Assembly: GCA_905182985.1 (NCBI GenBank)
Contig: CAJJDN010000068.1
Coordinates: 209,453-273,452 of the forward strand
From: Paramecium sonneborni
Lineage: Eukaryota > Ciliophora > Oligohymenophorea > Peniculida > Parameciidae
Length of the DNA stretch: 64,000 nt
Reading direction: 5' to 3'
Position numbers and translations under genes: made by a program
The notes under the pieces: model-generated
What the model saw: the letters and a program-made list of their open reading frames with translations, nothing else
Database searches by the model: none
Told to the model about the DNA's origin: nothing
Shown: one piece after another, positions 14,290 through 26,056 of the stretch
How positions within the stretch are numbered: the first letter of the stretch is position 1
Layout of the letters: every line of letters begins with the position of its first letter

Positions 14290-15648
14290 TCATTTTATCA
14301 AAGAAACAACAATTGTAATATCATCTATTACTTCCTTTGCCAGGCTTCCCTTGCTAATTAAACTAACTTCTAACAAGCTCCTTCACTATCATCTTTCTTA
14401 TAATATTCATAAACTATTTCTACTACCTACTCATTCGATAAAATCTTATTTTTATAATAATAATTTCTATACTCCCAAATCCCATCAGAAGCCAATATTA
14501 TAAATTTATCACATGGTAGCAATGAATGTTTAATAATTTCTGGCTCACAAATTACTCCCACTTAACTAGCAATATAATCTCCAAAACTCCTTGACATAGC
14601 CAACCCAGGTACATCTTCATCCATTTTCCAAACTCTAGCTGGCCCTATTGGATTTCCATCGTCATCACTATAAGCTTAAACTCTTCCTCCACTTTAAAGA
14701 ATTCTTGCCTATTCTAAAAAACAATCTGGTTTATGATCTTTTGATAATTCTATCACTGATAGTTTGTTATTGAATCTTCCAATAATTGCTCGACTATCTC
14801 CAATATTTGCACAATATAACACATTATCAAAAAATAATACAACAACTGTTGTTGCACCTGAATATGTAGCATCTATTCCACTATCCATCAATTCTTTATT
14901 TGTCTACAAAAAACAATTCTTTAGGACTAAATTAATTTATCTATTTTCGATTTTAAACTTACTTATCTCTCTCTTAATATGATTTTATATTCATTACTCC
15001 TTAAGCTATTGATTCTGGAAGTACTTCCTACAAAAACTTAGCCACTTAATGCCCATTTGTTCCATGTCCATCAGAAACTTAAATATACCAATCATTTTCT
15101 CTAAATATCTTAATTTGTTTTAGTCTATCCATTATACAACATACCAGCAACACTTTAACCATTTGATTTCATTATTTACGATTAAATTGTAGAAATTTCT
15201 GGATTACTTATCGAACGAGGACCCTTGAATAATTTTTGTTTTATTATCATTATTATTTCGTCATTTCCATTAATTTTTAATATTTTTTCTAAATATTTTA
15301 TGAATTGTTAAGATCTTTTGTTTATTATATTTAAGATTGATTATTTTCACTTTTATCTTATTTTATTTTTATTAACATAGATAGAGCACTTGTTGACAGA
15401 TTTTAAGAATTCTCCTTCGTTTCAGCTAATTTACTATTTTAACGTGTATGTGTTTTCTAAAATAATACACTATTAACATCTTTTGAATCCTTCCCACTTG
15501 CAGGTTTTAACTTTTTAGCTTCTATTTTTTGGTTCCCTCCACTATTTCTGTTACTGGAAACTAAGTAACTAATTACTATAACAATTATTTCTTAACTTAT
15601 TTTATGTTGAAATTGGAGATTTTAAGCGCCCTTATTATTATTATTCAT
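14290..15648 (-). pseudogene. PP2C-type protein phosphatase, apparently frame-broken
   Basis: The core is a metal-dependent Ser/Thr phosphatase of the PP2C family. Motifs on the minus strand are GQTKTNQD, SDGHGTNGH, SGATTVVVLF, CANIGDSRAI, LSKDHKPD, MSRSFGD, LASDGIWE and IDDITIVV, so all metal ligands are present. One 22-nt intron lies at 14941-14962. However, three frame changes cannot be explained by GT...AG introns: between the N-terminal extension (ATG 15648, frame ending TGA 15247-15249) and the catalytic start (ATG 15250); just after GQTKTNQD near 15105; and after REAW near 14333. The last two cancel each other, so ATG 15250 and TGA 14290-14292 are in the same net frame. Either this is a decaying copy or the sequence carries small indels in A/T runs. 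Without frame correction the last part ends at TGA 14298-14300. Confidence 0.6.
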
Positions 15649-15753
15649 TTTTCTTTTTATATAAACAAGTATATAATTTATCTGGAGATATTTATGAAAC
15701 TTTCTACTTCATACAATATTTTTGTTTGTTTGTTAAATATAATTTATATTAAT

Positions 15754-17023
15754 ATGATTTAAAATGTCATTGATGTACTTGACTTCTAAACTACATCTCA
15801 GTCAATATTTTCTAAGCAAACTTATTATACAATTAGAGGATCTGATAAATATGGAGATTTTGAAATACATCGTAGATTCAAGGATTTTGTTGCTTTAAGA
15901 AATCTTCTTATTTAATAATGGCCAGGATGCTATATCCCAAGTCTTCCTGGAAAGAAACTGTTTAATGGTAATGATGAAAGGACCATCCAAGATCGTAGAA
16001 AATTCTTAAATGCTTTTTGTCAAAAGTTAAGTCAATTACCTCATCTATTCTAATCTGAAGAAGTATCATAGATCTTTTTAAGATCTAAAGATGATAAAAT
16101 CTATAAAAAATTAGAATCCATCAAATCTTCATCAACCCAAGACCTTCTCTAAAAATACTAAACTACGTTTCCTGATATTGTAGATGTAATCATATTTCAT
16201 TTTAAATCAAGATAGCCATTGATGCGAGTGCACTTAAAGAAATTGACAATTTTGCAGATTAAGTCAGAAATTATAGTATAAAATTAAAAAACATTAAAAA
16301 GATAATTAAGGATAGTGTTTAATCAGGTAAAAGCTATAACACTTGTTTAGAAGAAATTATCAAAATTAGATTAATTAACTTTGAAAACTCATTTGTCTCT
16401 TAATTTATCAATTAAGATCCTTCCTTACTAATTTTTAACAGAATCAAATAGGAATTAGTTGATACTTATTAAGAGAATTCAGTTTTCAATAGTAATAATA
16501 TTGAAATCCTACTTGATTTAATTAGATTAGAATCAAAAGATTGTAAAGTAATTATCAAATATTAATTATTAAGATTGCTTTGAAATCTATTAATGACAGA
16601 TTTCTCTTAGAAAATAAAGTTAAAAATTTAGAAAATAAAATTATTGATCTTGAAAAAGATTTAGAAAAATTGAATTAAGGAAAAGTTTCATTTATTAACA
16701 TGATTAAATAAAAATCACCTGAAGATTCTAAAAAAAAAATTGAATTAGATATAAGTGAAAATGTTAAAGAAATTAATTTACTATCAGATTTGATTAGTTT
16801 TATTAATAAAATTCTAGCACTTAAGGAAAGAAACAGATATGAAAATGAAAAAAACTAATAATTCAAAGAAATCATTGAAGCTTTATAATCTATGGAATTA
16901 GAAAGTATTAAAATAGAGACTTAATATTGGGGATTCATTTTAAATGAAACAAACAAATTAATTGCTTAAACATAAAATTCATAGTAAATATAAGTATAAG
17001 ATGATTAAACTAATTTGGAGTGA
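15754..17023 (+). CDS. PX-domain sorting nexin
   Basis: After removing introns 16186-16211 and 16548-16573 the frame codes for 405 residues. Residues ~10-125 form a phox-homology domain: TYYTIRGSDKYGDFEIHRRF supplies the RRF-K/D phosphoinositide pocket, PGCYIPSLPGKK is the Pro-rich loop, and RRKFLNAFCQKL the last helix. The remaining ~270 residues are helical and charged, consistent with a BAR domain (for example the region around 16575-16700 with repeated LENKVKNLENKI heptads). PX-BAR proteins bind PI3P on endosomes and bend the membrane as part of retromer-like sorting. ATG 15754 is the first in the open frame. The neighbouring PP2C is transcribed divergently from about 105 bp away. Confidence 0.85.
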
Positions 17024-17063
17024 TTTATACAATTATTTTTTTTTATCTCATGAAAATTAATTA

Positions 17064-19011
17064 TCAAAGGTTTCCATCATTTAATATTGTCCATAACTTT
17101 ACTGTATTGATCATTACTAAGCTATAAATTAGTAATGAGAAAATTCTATAAGAATTCAATATTTTCCACAATTTAAATCTATATGATTATTGATTAAATA
17201 CATTTTAAGCTGATACTAATTTTGGTATTATTGAAATCAAAAAGCCTTAAGTTTCTTCATTTATTTCTATTTGTAATAACAATTAAATTTATTTAATATC
17301 TTATTCAACAAAAGGCTTAAGCATTTTAACAATGAAATTCACTCCGAATTTGGAATCAATTATATCATAAATCACTTCAGATAATCTAATTTGAATTTGC
17401 TCTAAGATTAACTCTTTAATAAATTCTTCACTTGTTTTTAAGTATATTTTGTGAGCATATTCTATTTTTTAAGTATTATCTTAAGTTATTCTAGTTATTA
17501 ATTTTAAATAGCAATTCCAAAAAGAGACTATTAATTCTGATTATTTAATTGAAATGTATAATTTTTAAATTTCTGAATAATAATCTTCATTTTATTTTAT
17601 TTAAAAAATTCTTTCTAAATTAGAGTGAATCTATTTTATTGTAGGTTATTTCTAAACAGAAAAATCATTTTCTTCTTCATTTATTAAATCTAAATTTTAA
17701 ACATTTAATTTGATGGATGGTTTTTATTTTAAAGGTAATTCTTCAATATCTGAATCACTCGATTCAGTGACATCAATTTTCTTTTTAGAATTTTATTTTT
17801 TGTTTTTCCAATTATTATCAAATTTTTCCAATAAATTCGTTATCAATAATTTCAGCCTTTATGATGAAACATGTTTTTCAATCCAACATAATCTATAATA
17901 ATAGTAAAAAAATTACAGAATTCTAATTCCTTTTGGGGAAAAACAAAATTAATCTTTATTCCATTAAGCTAATTCTTTTGATTTTAAAAATGAAATAAAC
18001 TCCTATTCTAATTAAATTTCCTCTTTATATTGTTTAATAAATAGATCATTCTTCACTATAATTTTAATTATGGATACTTGCTGAAATAATATCAAGCAGA
18101 GACTCAACAATTTCATCTGTAAAGAATGCTTATAAATGTTTATTCTCTAAAAGAAATATTAGTCTATTTTGTAATTAGATTATGGAATTATTTATGGAAT
18201 TTATTTTGATAACCCTATCTTTGTAAAGATGAACAATAAATTTATATTCTAAATTATAGAGATATATACTTCCTATAAAATTTTATTTCCTTTTAGTCAG
18301 TATTATAATTTCATCATCTTTGTTATAAGAATTTTAAAACTCTTCATAATTTTCTTATTTAAATATAAATGTATTTAAATAAGAATCTAAAAATTAATAA
18401 GAATTAGTATGTTTAATAATTTCTTTCATTAATTAACTATATAAGTGACGAAATTTATTTTAATTTGCAGCAATATTAATTAATTCTTCAATGAATGTAA
18501 TAATTTGTTCTTTCCTAAATATGTAAAATTAAAATTATACTATTTTTATGTAAGTAGTTCTAAAATGATTTTGCTGATTTAGGAATAATTTTATTGAGAC
18601 AATTGATTAATTCTAAATTTTAATGTTTTAGCAAATTCATTAGAATTATTTTTAAGAGTAGTAAACCATGAAAGATTTTTGAGTATTTCTCTTTTCTTTT
18701 CCATCTAGAGTGTATAAAAATAAATGTATTACTACTAATGGATCTTCATACTGTCTATTAAAAAATAGTTTTTGAATTGGTTTCCGATGTACCAGTGGTT
18801 TTAAATGCTGTACTAAAGGATGATTGAAGAAGTCTTATTTAACGAAATTTTTCAATTCTAATGAAGTATAAAATTTTTAATCGCTAGGCCAAAAGACATG
18901 TACATTAGAATCGAAATGAATGATTGGTTATTTATCACATGGAGTATTGGTAGGTGGCATTGTACCATTTAGCTATTGAAATGAGATTTCATAGTTAAAA
19001 TGTTTCTTCAT
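17064..19011 (-). CDS. MIF4G-domain protein (eIF4G/CWC22-type scaffold)
   Basis: Introns 18705-18732, 18525-18550 and 18056-18077 give 623 residues from ATG 19011 to TGA 17064-17066. The segment FAKTLKFRINQLSQQNYSQ followed by ISKIILEL and FIEELINIAANQNKFRHLYS matches the paired helices of the MIF4G HEAT-like domain (compare the human eIF4G pattern of LNKLTPE, KL and FS-LYA). An acidic Ser/Asp/Glu tract (SSDSDIEELP) separates it from a second helical region of ~200 residues, which could be an MA3-type domain but is not clearly so. Such proteins scaffold translation initiation or spliceosome assembly. An N-terminal block of ~90 residues (DSNVHVFWPSDQKFYTSLEL) is unrecognised. The exact donor of the 28-nt intron could be three bases earlier without changing the frame. 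Confidence 0.72.
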
Positions 19012-19039
19012 TATATATTTATTTATTATATTTGGTTGT

Positions 19040-19810
19040 TCAAATATCTTCATTTTCAAGTTCACCTCTTAAGCTTTCAACCATTTGATCAGTTTATCTT
19101 TATAATTCTTCAGGTGATAATTCACTTTAACCAGGAGTTTTTTCATATGCAACTTCTAAATCCCAATTTGGTGCTTATTCCATTTATGGGGTTTCTGATT
19201 ATTAAAATCTACTTTCAAATTGAGACATTTCCAAAAGAGATAATTCTTCTGGAAGTAATTAAAGTGGTTAACCCTTCTCATCTAATAAATCTAATTTATC
19301 TATTGCTCTAACATAATCTAAATTTTCATCTGATGGAATATGAGCCATAGGAGGAGATGGTGAATCTTCTATAAGTGCTTATTTTCCCATATCAGGTGAT
19401 GAACCATCATTTGTAAATAAGTCTGCAAAATTTATCTCTTTTTAAGGAGTTTAATCTAATGTTTCTTCTACATAAACTTAATTTTCATCTTCACTAACTT
19501 ATGCAAAAGACTTATGCGATTTTTTCAAAGCATTATGAATTGCATTTCTTTCTTTTGATTCTGCTTTTTCAATTCTGTCTTAGTTTGTTAAAGCATTCAC
19601 CTCTACTTCAGAAGAAGAAATTACTCCTACATTCCCACTCAAATCTTATGACTTTCCAACATTTTAAGATCTATATTACAATATAACAATCTGTTACTCT
19701 AATTGAATCAAATCCTGGGTATGCTTAGTTCCTTTATTTTACTTCTGTTTTCGTATGTTTGCTCCATTTACTACCACTAATATTAAAAGAAGGAAACCGA
19801 TGTATTTCAT
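19040..19810 (-). CDS. Secreted or type I membrane protein, unknown function
   Basis: A single intronless frame of 256 residues from ATG 19810 to TGA 19040-19042. It begins with a clear signal peptide (MKYIGFLLLILVVVNG). The rest is hydrophilic, acidic and rich in Gln, Glu, Ser and Pro, with no second hydrophobic segment, so it is probably secreted or packed into a granule. Motifs such as DSPSPPMAHIPSDENLDYV and LLPEELSLLEMSQFES do not match a family I recognise. Only 28 bp separate its stop from the start of the MIF4G gene on the same strand. It may be a trichocyst or cell-surface component, but that is a guess. Confidence 0.65.
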
Positions 19811-20304
19811 TTTTTTATATTATTAATCCGTTTTATATACATCCAAAATAAAAATTCAATATTATAATATTTTAACATATCTAAGTCTTAAGCAAAAATA
19901 TTATCTAATAAATCATCCAACAAATATCATAAATCAATTACCAATATCAAATTTCAGAAAACTAAAAATAATAATTTTTATATATTTAACCTTATTATTT
20001 AGTATATAAATTAATAACTATCAAAATTATCTCAATATTAGGTTTTATCTTCTTTAACTACTTTAAAAAAGATTCCTAAAATAGATATTTTTTAAGATAA
20101 ATAAAAAGCTAATCAAAAAATACAAAGACAATAAATTTTATATTAAATAATCAAATAAATTATTCAATTGATAGTTAAAGTAAAATATTTCTCATCATTG
20201 TGATTATAAATAATTTTTAATTCATTAAATAAAATAATAATTAAGATGTTTTAAGAAAAATGAAACCCAAAAAATTAATATATTAAACTTTTTTATTATA
20301 AATA
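19811..20304. other. Intergenic, AT-rich, no gene seen
   Basis: About 490 bp between the 5' end of the secreted-protein gene and the 3' end of the CDT1-like gene. It is over 80% A+T by eye with many short A and T runs. No frame with coding character was found. It should include the promoter of the 19810 gene. Confidence 0.5.
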
Positions 20305-21249
20305 TCAATAACAAAAAAATAAATTCAATATACATTGTTTATTTATAAATGGCAAAGATGTTCTATCTAATTACACCATCCATCTTTGTTTATTTATGTG
20401 ATCCATAATAATTTACATTTTATCTGTCAACAAATTCATAAGATTTTTTAAAGCTTTCTCTATTTCACTTTTTACTTTATTAAAATGAACACTGAGGATT
20501 GTTACAATATTATCATAAAACATGAAACTAACCCCTCTTTTATCATAGTAATCAGCCATAAAATTTAGTATATCAAGATGAAATTATACTAATTCTTTTG
20601 AAAAAATTGATTTTTTTAATTTAATGGGTCTTATATCTGGGACATCATTCAAATCAAAATCATTATGATATAATTTGAATTAAGATCCAAACTGTTCGAA
20701 ATCCTCACAATTAATTATGGCTAAATGTTCTTTATGTTTCATTTAAACTTATTGATCTAATTTTTCTCTTAATTTTTTTATTCTTTTCTCTATTAATTCT
20801 TAAAATTGATTAATTTCCAAAGAATATTTTACATTATTTTTATCATTATTGTTATGATTATTTTAGAATGGATGTTAAATTACAATTCCATCTTAAATTC
20901 CTTTAATTTTATATAAACTAGGATCTAAAGTTAATAGCTAAAGGACTTAGATGATATCTGAGAAATTGTTCTAAACAGTAAATTATATTTAGCATTTATT
21001 TCTTAAGTAATTCATCTCTATTTTATTGAATAAATCTAAAAGAGATGCATATTTTTTTGGAAGTGGATAAAATCCACCTTTTTAATGTACTCCATATTTT
21101 TATCTTAAACTTAGGAAAGGTATAAAAGATTCCTCTTATTTTTTTATCATAGCTGACATTGTTTCATCTTCAAATGAGTTAAAAAGGTCTAATTTCACCT
21201 TCTTAACAGTAGGTAAGAGTCTTTCGCTAATAAATAAGAAATCGGACAT
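20305..21249 (-). CDS. CDT1-like replication licensing factor
   Basis: An intronless 314-residue frame runs from ATG 21249 to TGA 20305-20307. Residues ~60-130 resemble the CDT1 geminin-binding winged-helix region: PLPKKYASLLDLFNKIEMNY, then a Phe-containing helix (FSDIIQVLQLLTLDPSLY) and the KIKGIQDGIVI strand. In CDT1 the order is likewise L-P-x-K-Y, then F, then a tyrosine-containing helix. The C-terminal ~110 residues form a second helical unit with RGVSFMFYDNI. CDT1 loads MCM helicase onto origins; in a ciliate it would act in micronuclear and macronuclear S phase. The protein is short compared with animal CDT1 (usually over 500 residues) and lacks an obvious N-terminal PIP-box region. 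The assignment rests on motif order alone. Confidence 0.6.
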
Positions 21250-21503
21250 ATAATTTTAATATTTCTTCCTCTCTTAATAACCGCACTATTTTAATTATAA
21301 TATGTGCGCCTAAAATTAATTTTATAATTAAAATTCGGTAATTAATTTTTGCAAATTTTAGCAACCTAAATTTTATTAATACTAATAATATAAAATGATA
21401 GTCAATTTTTTATATTTTTATCACAGAATTAATCAAAATATATAGCATAAATTAAAATTCAAGAAAATAATCCTTTTGAACTCTCTTATTAAATTATGTT
21501 TTT

Positions 21504-21749
21504 TCAGGCTCCTTTATCAATGTTTAATTTAATTTCTTGTTTTTCTTTCACCCTCTCTAGTAGTTTGTTAGTTTTTTAAATTTTTAATTCAAATCTTGAA
21601 TCTCCTTTATGAGATTTTTGTAATTCAACTAACAATTAGCCTTTCTTGCCTGTAGTTTTTTTCTTAAATTCCACATCATTAACAACTCCTTTCAACCACT
21701 CATCAGCAAGAATTTTCTAGCCATATAAATAAATATATATAATTTTCAT
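21504..21749 (-). CDS. Small basic protein, unknown
   Basis: An 81-residue frame from ATG 21749 to TGA 21504-21506 with no intron. After a hydrophobic start (MKIIYIYLYGQ) it reads as a compact Lys-rich domain with ADEWLKGVVNDVEFKKKTTG and a helix LLERVKEKQEIKL. The amino-acid mix is clearly coding-like and different from flanking DNA. The first ten residues may be non-coding, with the real start in an exon I could not locate. I do not recognise the family; the basic character hints at nucleic-acid binding. Confidence 0.45.
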
Positions 21750-22836
21750 TATTCAATCACAATATTTAAAGTTTTAATCATAGTTAATAATTTAAAATTT
21801 ATAGCATTTTATTCTATTAATATAAGTAAATTATAACAATTAGTTGGTCAATTTTTATTCCCAATAAACTCTTTAAGTTATACAAGGTTATGATTTTATT
21901 TATAATATTTAATTTTTTAAATCCTTACTGTTAAAATTAAATATCTTTGCAATTAAAGTTTTAAAATTTTTAAATATCATATTTTAATGAGTATTTTAGT
22001 TAATTGAACAAATTTTGTTAAATTTCTAAGAAATACAATAATTTATTATGATATTTAAAAAATGAAGATTTAATAATTTAATATTTTTACAATTAGTTAT
22101 TAAATATCATTACAGAAAAGAGAGGAGTCATTATTATTGTGACTATAGTATTATTTTGATTTAATTAACTCTTAAGTTTATATTTTTACTCACTATTACT
22201 ATTTTTTTATTTCTAAAATGATTAAGTAAAAAGATAACTTGTCCTCAACTATGTTTTAAATACATGTTTGACAAGAATTGCTAATCTGAAATTAAATCAG
22301 GTAATCTAATTATATAGGAGACTTTACCTTATTTTATTCTATTTAAGAATTAGCATTAATTATTTATTAAGATTAAGCAGCAGTATAATTTTAATAGTAT
22401 ATATAATAAATTTACAATTTTGTTCTCAGAATTTATATCGTTGTTATTAGAAAATTATTTATAATTTTAAATAGTTTTTCTGTTTCCTAAAACTTATACA
22501 TATAATTCTGATGATGAACAAATTAATCACTTTAATTGTTATTTTATAAATAGCCATTAATTTGAGGATTAGCTAATAAAGTTTAAATTCCTTATAAAGT
22601 TTATAAAACAGTTGGCTATTTAGTAGTTTATGTCCAAAAATCATTTGGATATAGGAATTTAAACTTTCTAATAAGTTCTAATAATTATTATTTAATTGAC
22701 TTCTCATTTCTGCATAATTAATACTATCGAGAGGAGGAACCATATATTAAATTAACTATTATATATAAAAAATTAATTTTTTTTTATAACTATTAAAATT
22801 TTTACGTAGAAATTATCAAAATAATGTAAATATATA
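21750..22836. other. Long AT-rich gap with one doubtful small ORF
   Basis: The first ~750 bp show nothing coding. From 22511 a plus-strand frame starts MMNKLITLIVILQIAI, a possible signal peptide. With a 19-nt intron (GTTT...AAAG, near 22580) it would continue to TGA 22866-22868 through YKTVGYLVVYVQKSFGY and REEEPYIKLTI. It would overlap the 3' end of the minus-strand gene at 22837, and its last third looks like non-coding AT-rich sequence, so I do not call it as a gene. Confidence 0.35.
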
Positions 22837-23928
22837 TCACTTCTAAGAAATATCATGCTCTTCTTTGAAAGGAATAATATAATTCACATTTTGGAATGCT
22901 TACTTAAGGAGCTTAAGAATATTTTATGGATTTAGAATTAAATCTTCGGTCCTTACCTTATAATATAAATCTTTATAGTAATTATCCTCTAGGTTTTTGT
23001 AAAATTAGCGATATTAAGGATCAATTTTTTAGTATTCAGGAAGGTACATCACAATTCCAGGTTCAATTGATTTAATTTTCATTTTGAATTGCTCTAAGAA
23101 ATCTTATGCTGAGTTTTCTTCAACTTTGACTTCATTTAAGAGAGTTTTTGATCTTTAAATTGATTCTTCATCATCCTACTAGTAATCCTTTTAATCATTA
23201 GATTTTTTAATCTTCTTTTTAGGTTTAAGATCATGAGCTTTAGGATCCTTTTAAATAAACTTTTAAAGTTCTTCTACAAATATTTTCATTTCTTCTGACT
23301 ATTTATATTTCTAAACTTTGATTTTTTCTAGAAGGCATCTCATTTTATGATAATGAACTTAATCGACTTTGATCAATGGAGGATATTAATTACATAATCT
23401 CATCTAAGTTGAAATTTACTTTGATTCACTTACAAAACCTTCACCTTTTGACCACTTCTTCTATTTTATCACAGTTCCATTATTTTTGACTTCATTAATA
23501 TTGTTTTAATAAAATTCTAATTCATTCTCATTTGTAATGTTATCAGTCTAAGTTGGATCTTTGTAGAAACTTTAAAAATCAAAGTTATTATTGATTCTCT
23601 ATGTTGCTTCTATTAAAAATTTTGGGGAGAATTTTTATTATTTTCCATATAACTCTTTTATTAGAAACTCAGCAACTTCTAATTAAATTGCTTTAGGCAA
23701 CTCTACTAAATATTTCCAAACATTTTAGTTAGGATATGATTGTAGAGAGGCACACCGATTAATACATCCAGGTTTTATGCTTACGCAAGTAATTAATGGA
23801 TGATACGGAAGAGCTTTATTATTGAAATACTTTCTTAGGGAATTAAGAGCTGTTTTCATGAACAATTTCTTTTATCTTTCTTCTTATGAAATTTATTTAA
23901 CCCTTTTTGGAGATTATTATCTTGACAT
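22837..23928 (-). CDS. Conserved-looking protein of 363 residues, unknown
   Basis: An intronless frame runs from ATG 23928 to TGA 22837-22839. It opens with a basic stretch (MSRQQSPKRVKQISQEERQK). A globular N-terminal half follows with HPLITCVSIKPGCINRCASL and VWKYLVELPKAIQLEVAEFL. A Lys/Glu/Gln-rich middle contains the run KPKKKIKKSNDQKD, a likely nuclear-localisation signal. The C-terminus has several aromatic residues (YLPEYQKIDPQYRQFYKNLE) and one more helical unit. No signal peptide or membrane segment is visible. I do not recognise a family. The start is taken at the first ATG because the 23 residues before the next Met look coding and are in frame. Confidence 0.65.
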
Positions 23929-24890
23929 TTTATTTTTAGATTTAATTTAAAAATCAATCTTTTTTTTTCTTATGATATTTAAATACTCTAAATTCTATCA
24001 TTTTATCATCTACCCTAATTAATTATGATTAGGTGGGTTTTTGTTGTTTAAAATATCTTCTTATAAAATTTTTTTATATTTTTTAACTTTCATTTCTAAG
24101 TATGTTAAAATATCTAGAATGTAATTAAACTATTATCAGAAAGGTTCAAATTATTTATCAAACAATCTTTTTCTCTTATCCCTATTCTTTATTAAACAAG
24201 TTTTAAATTAATGGGTAAATCTAATTGGATTAAGTTCAATTATTATTTCAAAAGGTATTCAAAATTTTATCAATTCATTTATTTAATTGTAATAGATTAA
24301 GAAATTCTATCATTAGTAATTTAAAAACAGCTGTCAAAGAATGAAAAACTAAGCAATTTTGAAGACTTTTAATAATTGGTAATCTAATTTTAATTACTTT
24401 TAAATTGCAATATAAATTTCAAGAACAAATTTACTTTTTTTTTCTCTTTGATTTTTTTCTTTATTTATAAATTGTATTTGTTAATTTCCTATGTTAATTT
24501 TTTGTATGAATAATTAAATATTCTAAAAATAATTAAAAATAACCTATCCTAAGAATTTAATTCTTAATACTTATAATTTTTAATTTGATGGTAATAGAAT
24601 CAAATAAGTTTGGGTAATTTTTTTAAGATTCCTAATATTATTTTTAGAATATTTTGATGTGTAGATTATAATTTCATAAACCTAATAGCAATCCTTCTTT
24701 TCCTACTTTTGCATAGTGATTAATTTTTATTTGTTAAAACTTTTTATTCTTGCATTTTTAAGTAATCATATAAAAATATGATTGTTAATTTGTTAATTTG
24801 AATTTGAAACCAAAAATAGAAACGAGACAATGTTAAGGTTATAATTTTTAAATAATATGAATTTTATCTATCATTTTATTTTACTTATTA
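23929..24890. other. Intergenic, no gene seen
   Basis: About 960 bp of AT-rich DNA between two minus-strand genes. Short open frames exist on both strands but none shows protein-like composition or plausible splice sites. A short imperfect palindrome (CCTAAT...ATTAGG) sits near 24014-24033. I cannot assign a function to it. Confidence 0.45.
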
Positions 24891-26014
24891 TCAAGTTGTT
24901 TTGGATTTCTATTAACTTTCATTAAATACTCTTCTCATTAAATTTAATTACATCTCCTTTAAATTATAAAATAAATAATTACATTAGTTCTAGCCTTCTT
25001 GAAATTGAAGTACTCTTTATTAGTTCCACATAGAGTGTCCCAATAGTAGAAGAAACTAGAAAAATTTCCTATATTATGTGAATGATGATAATGATGATAT
25101 TCTGATGAGCCAGAAAATGGTAATAATCTATAGGGAGACCAAGAGAACTCATAACCACAATGTCCATCAATAGTTTCAAAAACTCTAACAATGTACCAGA
25201 AGCCCAAAGTATAGACATGCATATTAGCACCAAGTATTAAAGGTCCTAAGGCAGTAGCTGTAGAGGTTAATACAAATTCTATAGGATGTTAATATTCAGC
25301 AGCAACACTAATAGTATTATAGAATTCATGGTGTTTTTTATGAATATAGTAGAATCTTGGGTTATGTAGAGTTCTATGTAACCAGTAGAATGATGTATCT
25401 TCTACAATCATACAGAAGGCTATTTGCCAAGCTAATTCAAAATGGGATGGAATGCTAGAAGAATCATGTCTAAAGTTTTGTCCAGCATATACACTTGCAA
25501 TAGTTAACAAAGAAGAAATGATTGAATTTAGAATCCAATTAAGAAGTACCTTTTTTTTAGTTTAAGTCCATTATTTTAAATTCTATTCCCATGGCCATGG
25601 ATTCTAAGATTATTATGATATATATAAATTACATTATCAACTTTATATCTTTCAAAGAATGGTAACTTTAAGGAGTAGATTATGTACATATAAATGTTAC
25701 CTAACACATAACTAAGGTTAGTGGAACACAATTAAACAAGTAGGAATATTTAAATTTCTAAGAAATATAAAATATTTAAATTACTTTGCATGCCATCTAA
25801 ATATGAATGAATAAAGAACATTATATGAGGAACTGTCAAATATGTGGATAAAGCAATAAAGATAGCAACTAAAAGACCATAACCTAATTTAAAATAAAAT
25901 ACAATAAATACCTTTACGTATATATCTGTTCTTATCTTTTTTAATGGCATTGTCAAGGGCATCAAGTGTAGCCAAAGAAGCAATAGATAGATCACTTTAA
26001 CTAGAAGTTTCCAT
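24891..26014 (-). CDS. C-4 methylsterol oxidase / fatty acid hydroxylase family enzyme
   Basis: Di-iron membrane oxygenases of this family hydroxylate sterol C-4 methyl groups (ERG25/SMO type) or lipids in the ER. Introns 25884-25911, 25758-25784, 25604-25632 and 24957-24982 give 337 residues from ATG 26014. The three histidine boxes are complete: HRTLH, HKKHH and HYHHSHN, and the upstream motif NPWPWEQ is typical of the sterol C-4 branch. At least three hydrophobic segments precede the boxes (LLVAIFIALSTYL, LLVQLCSTNLSYVLG, LLNWILNSIISSLL). The last intron removes a spurious tail; if it were not spliced the protein would end slightly earlier, at a TGA in the retained sequence. Length and motif spacing fit the family well. 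Confidence 0.9.
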
Positions 26015-26056
26015 AATGTAATAAAAATAATGAAATCTTTAAAATTAGAATTAATA

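Noticed and set aside
22511..22868. Possible small secreted protein with a 19-nt intron
   Set aside because: The last third looks non-coding and overlaps the antisense gene at 22837; only the first ~15 residues look like a signal peptide.
24014..24033. CCTAAT...ATTAGG palindrome as a regulatory site or terminator
   Set aside because: It is short and in AT-rich DNA where such palindromes arise by chance; no other copy was seen near genes.
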